A stretch of DNA of 33,927 nt, taken from the IMG/VR virus record IMGVR_UViG_3300020055_001573, positions 1 to 33,927 of that record; one strand, given 5' to 3'. This DNA is from a virus. The translations under genes and the position numbers were made by a program. The notes under the pieces are model-generated. The model had not been told where the DNA came from and did not search any database. It saw nothing but the letters and a program-made list of their open reading frames with translations. Shown here piece by piece: positions 28,872 through 33,927 of this stretch; within the stretch, counting starts at the first letter, position 1, and the number at the start of each line of letters is the position of its first letter.

Positions 28872-29064
28872 TTGGCATCACCATAACAGTTCCGTTGTGC
28901 AGTAACTTACTTATTACACTCTTACGAATAAGGTTATTGATAATGACTTGATCTCTTTCATCAAATGAACTCAAGGGTATAGGTCTAGTGATAGACTCTA
29001 ACAAGGACCTTTCTTCGTTAGTAACAAATATTTCAAAACTTGTAATAAGTTCGTTTAGCTTCAT
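28861..29064 (-). CDS. Small protein with shared N-terminal motif
   Basis: 67 residues. MKLNELITSFEIFVTNEERS carries the shared M-K-L-x-E-L start. The rest resembles a small winged-helix or helical bundle (LESITRPIPLSSFDERDQVI, INNLIRKSVISKLLHNGTVM). Four-base ATGA overlap with the gene before it. Function unknown. Confidence 0.7.
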   Translation of the reverse strand: MKLNELITSFEIFVTNEERSLLESITRPIPLSSFDERDQVIINNLIRKSVISKLLHNGTVMVMPNEF

Positions 29065-29267
29065 TTTATTGCTGCCAATTGTTGCTGTAAATTCTTGAGT
29101 TGCATTTGGGTAGTTTTAATTTGCTGTTGGATCTGCTTTTTCATCATATTCTTTTGATTCGGATCCATACCCATTTGGTCAGGTGCGCCCATTGGTTGTT
29201 TGTTCTGACCCATTGTTTGTTGATTTTGAGGAGGATTATTTTCTAAACCTAATTCATTTATTTTCAT
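29061..29267 (-). CDS. Gln/Met-rich small coiled-coil protein with shared motif
   Basis: 68 residues. MKINELGLENN begins with the shared motif; a Gln/Asn/Met/Pro linker (QTMGQNKQPMGAPDQMGMDP) leads to a coiled coil (KKQIQQQIKTTQMQLKNLQQ). Resembles small scaffold or core proteins in composition. ATGA overlaps on both sides. Confidence 0.7.
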   Translation of the reverse strand: MKINELGLENNPPQNQQTMGQNKQPMGAPDQMGMDPNQKNMMKKQIQQQIKTTQMQLKNLQQQLAAIK

Positions 29268-29608
29268 ATTCTTCCTCCTCTGCCGCTTCTAGCGCCTGTG
29301 CGCTTGCGTGGCTTGATTCTGCGCCTACCAGTATTAACTTTTGCTAATCTCTTAGTAGTAGGACTTGTTCTAAACGTTCTGGAACGTTTGATGTCAATTG
29401 TAGAGCCTTTACTTCTTCTTGTTCTCTTTAGTGTGTTACTAGCACTCATTTTTTTAGGAGCATTACAAGTTGCTGCCTTTGCAACAACCCTGCCCTTTCT
29501 TGGCCCACTTGTGCATCTATACTTTCTTGCAACGTGTCCTTTTGTACCAGACCTTTTTTTATGACCGAAGACTGTTGCTACTCCTTCTGTAATCTCGCGT
29601 AGTAACAT
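29264..29608 (-). CDS. Protamine-like basic virion protein A
   Basis: 114 residues. MLLREITEGVATV has the shared motif with I-T-E before G, a T4-type prohead protease site. The rest is extremely basic: HVARKYRCTSGPRKGRVVAK, AATCNAPKK, KRTRRSKGSTIDIKRSRTF, TGRRRIKPRKRTGARSGRGG. The R-K-Y-R-C-x-S-G-P-R-K-x-R-V-V-A-K core with a second Cys is shared with the next gene. Likely packaged with, and condensing, phage DNA; inference. Confidence 0.8.
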   Translation of the reverse strand: MLLREITEGVATVFGHKKRSGTKGHVARKYRCTSGPRKGRVVAKAATCNAPKKMSASNTLKRTRRSKGSTIDIKRSRTFRTSPTTKRLAKVNTGRRRIKPRKRTGARSGRGGRI

Positions 29609-29901
29609 TAACGTCTCCTTTTATTCAGAGCCTGCACTCGACGACTTGCTGGATTGATACGTTTAGTTTTACGTGCTTTTCTTGCCATCCTAGCACCTAA
29701 TCTTGCTTTTGTTCTTTTGAACTGCATACGCTTTTTGATATCAGGTGCTGCAAAACATTGAGCCATTTTAGCTACTACTCTATTTTTGCGTGGGCCTGAA
29801 GCACAACGATATTTACGCACAACCTTCTTACCAGATCGAGCCCAGGTTTGACCTTCATCAAGGTCCTCTATTTGGTCAATAAAAAACTCACGTAGTAACA
29901 T
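29608..29901 (-). CDS. Protamine-like basic virion protein B
   Basis: 97 residues. MLLREFFIDQIEDLDEGQTW has the shared start and L-D-E before G. The core VVRKYRCASGPRKNRVVAKM plus AQC matches protein A; the tail (RTKARLGARMARKARKTKRI, NPASRRVQALNKRRR) is basic. It shares one base (TAATG) with protein A. CATAAATA lies five bases before the ATG. Tandem paralogue of A. Confidence 0.8.
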   Translation of the reverse strand: MLLREFFIDQIEDLDEGQTWARSGKKVVRKYRCASGPRKNRVVAKMAQCFAAPDIKKRMQFKRTKARLGARMARKARKTKRINPASRRVQALNKRRR

Positions 29902-29906
29902 ACAGT

Positions 29907-29914
29907 TATTTATG
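29907..29914 (-). promoter_or_regulatory. Late promoter CATAAATA, close to start codon
   Basis: CATAAATA with only five bases before the ATG at 29901, so the start site would fall at the start codon and the mRNA would be leaderless, or the motif is not used. Confidence 0.4.
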
Positions 29915-29918
29915 TGAG

Positions 29919-30164
29919 TTAGGATAGGTTTATAAGTATAACGACAATAGTTGATAGCAATCCTGCAATAATAGTGCCTGTGGCACCTATCAATACTTTT
30001 GTCATAGAAGCTTGGCCAGTTGTAATTAATTCAGCAAGGTCGTCAACTTTTTCTTCAACTTTTGTAAGTCGTCCTTCAAGAACTTCGTAACGTTGAGCGC
30101 ATAGATCAACGTGAGCTTCTAAATTCTCTCTTTCTAATTGAGTTGTCGACACATCATTCTCCAT
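29919..30164 (-). CDS. Holin-like coiled-coil protein with C-terminal membrane helix
   Basis: 81 residues. A coiled coil (LERENLEAHVDLCAQRYEVL, EGRLTKVEEKVDDLAELITT) precedes one membrane helix (VLIGATGTIIAGLLSTIVVI). The order, coil then C-terminal anchor, is that of XhlA-type haemolysin/holin partners. It could equally be a membrane tether for virion assembly. Confidence 0.7.
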   Translation of the reverse strand: MENDVSTTQLERENLEAHVDLCAQRYEVLEGRLTKVEEKVDDLAELITTGQASMTKVLIGATGTIIAGLLSTIVVILINLS

Positions 30165-30212
30165 AAAGTAAACTCGTAGTTAGCCTTTAAATTATTCTTT
30201 CTAATGTGCCTG

Positions 30213-30239
30213 GTTACTAACGTAACATTATTATTTATC
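30213..30239 (-). promoter_or_regulatory. Late promoter GATAAATA plus 5' stem-loop
   Basis: GATAAATA at 30239-30232, overlapping the stop of the 131-residue gene. Five bases later a perfect 5-bp stem GTTAC with GTAAC and a 4-base loop (30226-30213). Confidence 0.5.
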
Positions 30240-30626
30240 ATCTGAAGTAAAAACTAGATTAATATCGTCAGGATTTTTGGTATCAAATGCTTGTAGATCT
30301 AAAGAAATATTTTCATCTAAACCTGTAATAATAGGTATTAAATGAAAGTCTTCATTTAAAATGTCTACAGATAATGCACCTTCATACTCTATATCAAAAC
30401 TATAACGCCAAAGTTTTGTTACTTTCTTATACTTTTTTCCAAAATTTATATCTTGCGGTATTGAATCTAGGATTTGAGGTGCTTTGATATATGTAGGATT
30501 AACTCTTAATCCTATTGTCTGTAAAACTGTGTGAAAATTTTGTTGCTGGCGTACTTTTTTTGGATCATCTCCCCTACGAGCCCGTGTTTCAGTTATATCT
30601 ACTAGAGTGTATAAATCAAATCTCAT
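30231..30626 (-). CDS. Virion-region protein, unknown
   Basis: 131 residues. RFDLYTLVDITETRARRGDD, KVRQQQNFHTVLQTIGLRVN, YKKVTKLWRYSFDIEYEGAL, DILNEDFHLIPIITGLDENI. Alpha/beta, no signal. Similar hypothetical proteins are found in marine T4-like phages. Preceded by a terminator and followed by a late promoter. Confidence 0.75.
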   Translation of the reverse strand: MRFDLYTLVDITETRARRGDDPKKVRQQQNFHTVLQTIGLRVNPTYIKAPQILDSIPQDINFGKKYKKVTKLWRYSFDIEYEGALSVDILNEDFHLIPIITGLDENISLDLQAFDTKNPDDINLVFTSDDK

Positions 30627-30644
30627 ATCGTATTTAAAGCCATA

Positions 30645-30675
30645 AAAAAAGAGCCCACATAAATGTGAGCTCTTT
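30645..30675 (-). terminator. Rho-independent terminator
   Basis: AAAGAGC with GCTCTTT, extended by CACAT/ATGTG after one mismatch, then a run of seven T on the minus strand. It follows the 94-residue virion protein gene. Confidence 0.8.
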
Positions 30676-30711
30676 GATGTGCCTAAGCACGGTCCCTAAG
30701 GTAGTTAGGTA

Positions 30712-30996
30712 TTATGGATTGCCAGTGAATGTTGCAACTGCGCTTAGTGCTTGACCTTTTACTGTCGCTGCATAAGCTGAAGCATCTGGACCGCCTTGGA
30801 TAGCAAAGTGCATTACACCTGCGTTGTTTGCTGTACCTGCTACACCTGCAATTGTGTGGCCGTCTGTTTCTAGTGCTAAACGGATAGCTGTTAGAGCTGC
30901 ATCGTCTGCAACTGCTGCGTCTGTTACTAGAACTGTTGTTGTTGGGCCTAGGCCGTTACCAGCTTTTGCCACTGCATTATTTGTTACTTCTGCCAT
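30712..30996 (-). CDS. Small abundant-type virion protein (possible capsid decoration)
   Basis: 94 residues. AEVTNNAVAKAGNGLGPTTT, AALTAIRLALETDGHTIAGV, AGTANNAGVMHFAIQGGPDA, YAATVKGQALSAVATFTGNP. Ala/Thr/Gly-rich, no Cys, no charge clusters. The strong AGGAG, late promoter, 5' stem-loop and dedicated terminator make it a single-gene, high-output late unit, as for small decoration proteins. Function inferred from this. Confidence 0.7.
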   Translation of the reverse strand: MAEVTNNAVAKAGNGLGPTTTVLVTDAAVADDAALTAIRLALETDGHTIAGVAGTANNAGVMHFAIQGGPDASAYAATVKGQALSAVATFTGNP

Positions 30997-31021
30997 TTTA
31001 TTTCTCCTATATCTCTAATGG

Positions 31022-31061
31022 CAAAACGCACTTTCTTGCGTTTTGTATAATATTATTTATC
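31022..31061 (-). promoter_or_regulatory. Late promoter GATAAATA plus strong 5' stem-loop
   Basis: GATAAATA at 31061-31054. Eight bases later a 9-bp stem CAAAACGCA with TGCGTTTTG (31045-31022, 6-base loop). The stem could also end the upstream transcript, but no U-run follows on this strand. Confidence 0.6.
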
Positions 31062-31085
31062 AAATATAAGAAAAATATAGGTTTA

Positions 31086-31949
31086 TCAGCGTTTTTTTGC
31101 TCTGGAATGTAAAGCTCTAAGATTTTGTACAAAAGCAGGACCTGCTTTTACTATATCGTCTAGCATTTCAATTGCTGGAAGATATGCATTTACCATACTT
31201 GCACTTGCTGCCTTATTATCCTTTGCAGCAGATAAGAATTTTTTAGTTAGTGCAAGATTTTTATCACCTACTAGATATCTGTACAATGCAAGATCTCCCT
31301 GACTTACAGAAACATCTGGAATACTTACTGTAGGTTCTGGATCAATGACATTTGCTTTTTCTAGATTTTTTATTGCAGCAAATTTTTCAAAGTCCTCGAT
31401 AATGTCTGAACTTCTTAACTTAGCTCGTACAGCAAATATCAGTCTAGTAGCTAGTAGTCTTTTTTCTGCTTTTGTAAGTTTGCCGAAATTAGATAAGTTT
31501 CTTCTTATGGCTTTATAATCAGCATTTGTAATGCTTAAAGAACTTTCTAATTTGATAAACAGGTTTGCAACCTGCATAGGTTGTCTACCTTGTCCTAGAT
31601 ATTGAATGTATCTGTTCAAATCTAAAATAGGTAATTTTGTTTTTGCTTTTAATTTTTTTGCTGCACCAGGATCTTTGAGCTTTGCTTGGGCACTGTCATC
31701 ACCTACAAGGAAATAGATAAAATTGTACAAGTCAGTACCCATTATACGGTAATACTTGTAAAGCTCAAAACCTGATGTTTTTTTACAATACCTTTGTACA
31801 TAACCTTCAAAGTCTTTGTACTGACGCATTGTTTCTAAAGCCAACAGAGTTAAGTATAACCGTTCACAACAATCTGTATAAGTCAGCTTTCTAGAGCTGC
31901 CATTGTCTTTGGTCATTCTTGCTTCGTGTAGGTCTTTAATAAAATCCAT
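31086..31949 (-). CDS. Virion-type protein, probable internal head protein
   Basis: 287 residues. MDFIKDLHEARMTKDNGSSR has L-H-E before A, a T4-type prohead protease site, at residues 7-10. Almost all helical after that: LYLTLLALETMRQYKDFEGY, NRYIQYLGQGRQPMQVANLF, RLLATRLIFAVRAKLRSSDI, basic C-terminus (HSRAKKR). Overlaps the next upstream gene by one base. No family named. Confidence 0.7.
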   Translation of the reverse strand: MDFIKDLHEARMTKDNGSSRKLTYTDCCERLYLTLLALETMRQYKDFEGYVQRYCKKTSGFELYKYYRIMGTDLYNFIYFLVGDDSAQAKLKDPGAAKKLKAKTKLPILDLNRYIQYLGQGRQPMQVANLFIKLESSLSITNADYKAIRRNLSNFGKLTKAEKRLLATRLIFAVRAKLRSSDIIEDFEKFAAIKNLEKANVIDPEPTVSIPDVSVSQGDLALYRYLVGDKNLALTKKFLSAAKDNKAASASMVNAYLPAIEMLDDIVKAGPAFVQNLRALHSRAKKR

Positions 31950-32353
31950 TAGCCTCTAGCCATTTGGTCAGCTTGTCTTGCAATTTCATCATCGTCAGGC
32001 GCTGCGTCCATATCGTCATCATCTGGCTCTGCTTCTGGTTCTTCGGGCTCAGGCATTTTGACTGCTCTAGCCTGCTTTGCTTTAGCTACAATATCTTCTA
32101 GTTCTTCCTTATTAACTCCTGCTTTCTTGAGTGCTTCTGCAGGTGTTTTTGCTTGACCGTCTGGCAATTCAGCAAGCATCGTGCCTAGCATACTTGCCTT
32201 GTTCCAAACTGCATCATCTGGCCATTTTACACCCGAACTTGGCTCTAAAGAATTTGTAATTTGTCTACCTAGTCTGCGAATTTCTACAAACTTTCCTGCG
32301 CCACGATCGTAAATAGAATCACGTGGTCCTTCTGTTACTTCATTAATTTTCAT
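31949..32353 (-). CDS. Acidic virion-type protein with capsid-targeting-like start
   Basis: 134 residues. MKINEVTEGPRDSIYDRGAG has the shared motif with V-T-E before G. A middle helical part (NSLEPSSGVKWPDDAVWNKA, EALKKAGVNKEELEDIVAKA) is followed by an acidic tail (EPEEPEAEPDDDDMDAAPDD). Coupled to the 287-residue gene by TAATG. Confidence 0.7.
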   Translation of the reverse strand: MKINEVTEGPRDSIYDRGAGKFVEIRRLGRQITNSLEPSSGVKWPDDAVWNKASMLGTMLAELPDGQAKTPAEALKKAGVNKEELEDIVAKAKQARAVKMPEPEEPEAEPDDDDMDAAPDDDEIARQADQMARG

Positions 32354-32363
32354 TTCTATTTCC

Positions 32364-33578
32364 TTAATTTGGTTGCCATCTTGTACGTGGCACTAGTTTA
32401 GTTTTTGATCCAAGGGCAACGTAACCTTCGCCGCCTTTTTCGCCTTTTGTAGTTGCCTTAACGTCTGCGTCAGCATCGTCTAATTGATCTATGATATGAT
32501 CCTTAACAGACATAATTTGTTTTACAAGCCCTAGTATTGCTGCTAGACCGTTCGTTTGTTTATCTAGTTCTGCTAGTTTTGCTTGCTGTCCTTGACTTAC
32601 TTTTGATGTTTTCAGCCAGTCAAAAAACCCTGTTTCTAATTTATCTAACTGCCTTGCTCTAGTCATTTGATTAACATAAGTGTAAATGATTCCTGCGGGA
32701 TTACTTAAACCTTTTGTTCCTTGCAGGAATGTATCTACTGCTTTAGAGCTACTTTGCACTCTTTTCCTTATGCTGTCAACCTCTTTTGTATTCACTTTAG
32801 GTTGATGTGTGACATATGTTTGTCCTAGCACTACTGCGTCTTGGGAATTAAGTTCTTTTACATCTTTAATAGGTGTGCCCGACTTGCTGCCCCACTCGTC
32901 AAACTTTGAATGGACTACTACACCGACTTTTGAACCTGCTATGCGTCCACCAAGAGGGCTTTTCGTGTCGACTGTGTATTTGACGTTGTTGGGCTCGAAT
33001 TCTACTGCGCCGTCAGTAGTGCTAAAAGGTTTACGTGGACTGTATAATAGATCGCCATATACATATCCTCTAAAGTTTGGCGGTGTAGCCGCTTTCATTA
33101 CGTTAAACACTTCAGACATTTCCTCACCAAAGTCTGCTCTCCAAGGTTCTTCTTCTACACCTTTACCTGAGTTTTGAATAAATTTGTTTAGGTCTTCTGC
33201 AGAAGTTGATTTATTTCTACCCCAACCATTCTTGCCTACTAGAACAAAAGTGCCGTCTGGTTCTCTACCCCAATAGATAGTTGGATTGCCGTCCCACTTG
33301 ATAGCAACATCGCCTGAATCTGAACCTAGCTTTTCAAGGATGTTTGCGGCTTCTATGCCACCTTGTGACCCTTTTACAAATACAAGATCTTCTAGGTGTT
33401 GGTATTCACGACCTACTTTCGCTGCTTCTGTAATTGTATTACCTGTGTATTGAAAACTAGATCCTACAAGTTGTCTCTCGTAAGGGTGCTTGCCTCGCTT
33501 CTTTTTAGCAGGCATTGGATCCTTACCTTTGACTTGATCGGCTGCTTTGCCGCCGCCTTTTATTTCGTAAAATCTCAT
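32364..33578 (-). CDS. Ligase-fold (nucleotidyltransferase-like) virion protein
   Basis: 404 residues. MRFYEIKGGGK carries the shared start; I-T-E before A at residues 49-52 is a likely prohead protease site, so the first 51 residues may be a targeting propeptide. The rest has marks of the DNA/RNA ligase superfamily: motif I K94-W-D-G97 in VAIKWDGNPTIYW, a motif III-like GYVYGDLLYS (171-180) and a motif IV-like KVGVVVHSKF (217-226). Marine T4-like phages have homologues usually called hypothetical (I believe the DUF6267 type). If active, it would adenylate K94 and could be injected with the DNA. Activity not proven. Confidence 0.65.
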   Translation of the reverse strand: MRFYEIKGGGKAADQVKGKDPMPAKKKRGKHPYERQLVGSSFQYTGNTITEAAKVGREYQHLEDLVFVKGSQGGIEAANILEKLGSDSGDVAIKWDGNPTIYWGREPDGTFVLVGKNGWGRNKSTSAEDLNKFIQNSGKGVEEEPWRADFGEEMSEVFNVMKAATPPNFRGYVYGDLLYSPRKPFSTTDGAVEFEPNNVKYTVDTKSPLGGRIAGSKVGVVVHSKFDEWGSKSGTPIKDVKELNSQDAVVLGQTYVTHQPKVNTKEVDSIRKRVQSSSKAVDTFLQGTKGLSNPAGIIYTYVNQMTRARQLDKLETGFFDWLKTSKVSQGQQAKLAELDKQTNGLAAILGLVKQIMSVKDHIIDQLDDADADVKATTKGEKGGEGYVALGSKTKLVPRTRWQPN

Positions 33579-33927
33579 CTTACTAGTGTGCTCGCTAATG
33601 TTATAATTCTATTCAGCTGACGATCAGCAAGTGTTTCAGGTACTGACTTACCTTCTTTTTCCATTGCTTCTTTCCAAGGAGCAATTAGTTCTTGATAGTT
33701 AGGATCACCTTTAATCTTTGCAAGCATACTTTCTACAGTGTGCGTGTCTGCTTCAGTAGCACCTTTGCCTAATAGGACAACTGCAATATCGTTCCAGTTA
33801 TCTGCAACTACTTCGTCGCCTTTGTTTGGATCAACTACACCAAATTTAGGACTAAACTTGTAGCCTCTACCTCTTGCAATACTAGACAATAGTATAGCTC
33901 TGTCCTTACCTGAGTATTGTTCTGTGC
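33575..33927 (-). CDS. Virion-region protein, N-terminus cut by window edge
   Basis: The frame is open to the right edge; the last visible upstream residues are TEQYSGKDRAILLSSIARGR, so the TTG at 33889 is not the real start. The visible part is GYKFSPKFGVVDPNKGDEVV, DNWNDIAVVLLGKGATEADT, LADRQLNRIITLASTLVR. Four-base overlap with the ligase-fold gene. Family unknown. Confidence 0.7.
   Translation of the reverse strand, partial: TEQYSGKDRAILLSSIARGRGYKFSPKFGVVDPNKGDEVVADNWNDIAVVLLGKGATEADTHTVESMLAKIKGDPNYQELIAPWKEAMEKEGKSVPETLADRQLNRIITLASTLVR

Overview
The window looks like part of a marine T4-like myovirus genome. Almost every gene is on the minus strand, packed with 1-, 4- or 11-base overlaps, and the DNA is AT-rich. 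Markers are class Ia ribonucleotide reductase with glutaredoxin, T4-type late promoters (variants of TATAAATA), a PAAR-like spike tip, a beta-helix fibre protein, a PD-(D/E)XK exonuclease and many small virion-type proteins. The host is most likely an alphaproteobacterium, perhaps of the SAR11 type: there is a proteobacterial pseudoazurin, a circularly permuted (two-piece) tmRNA and a phage bS21, and no photosystem genes are seen. Permuted tmRNA and bilin genes also occur in marine picocyanobacteria and their phages, so a cyanobacterial host is not excluded.

Layout. Positions 1-5.7 kb: two signal-peptide proteins that overlap by 71 bases, the only plus-strand gene (Fis-like DNA-binding protein), a tandem pair of membrane paralogues, and a large protein with a possible nuclease core. 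5.7-8.5 kb: an operon hsp20, clpS, heme oxygenase, nitrilase-family hydrolase and ferredoxin-dependent bilin reductase, read from a late-type promoter. 8.6-12.6 kb: GMP reductase, ribosomal protein bS21 and a long coiled-coil membrane protein. 12.6-16.6 kb: SleB-type wall hydrolase, nuclease, a porin-like outer-membrane protein, pseudoazurin and a chain of tiny genes. 16.7-17.0 kb: the permuted tmRNA. 17-23 kb: small genes, HAD phosphatase, PAAR protein, grx, nrdB, nrdA. 23-27 kb: fibre protein, exported metzincin protease, exonuclease, NifU-like protein. 27-34 kb: an operon-rich block of virion-type proteins, many sharing one N-terminal motif that resembles the T4 capsid-targeting and prohead-protease signal. 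Two of the proteins carrying this motif look like enzymes: a ligase-fold protein near the right edge and the nuclease-like protein at 4.3-5.7 kb.

Regulation reads clearly. Seven sigma70-type promoters with near-consensus -35 boxes lie before bS21, the tmRNA, the HAD gene, nrdB, nfu and two small-gene groups. Most have 17-base spacers and an extended TGC before the -10. TATAAATA-type late promoters lie before the virion-type genes and hsp20. In five of these a stem-loop starts 5-8 bases after the late motif, which would put it at the 5' end of the mRNA.

Strongest points for follow-up: the phage tmRNA with its readable 19-residue tag and G3-U70 pair; the nitrilase gene coupled between heme oxygenase and bilin reductase; phage pseudoazurin; a phage porin; a candidate -1 frameshift at an A8 run; the shared capsid-targeting motif on enzyme-like proteins; and a perfect promoter buried inside a 13-bp inverted repeat that could hide the downstream ribosome-binding site in read-through RNA.
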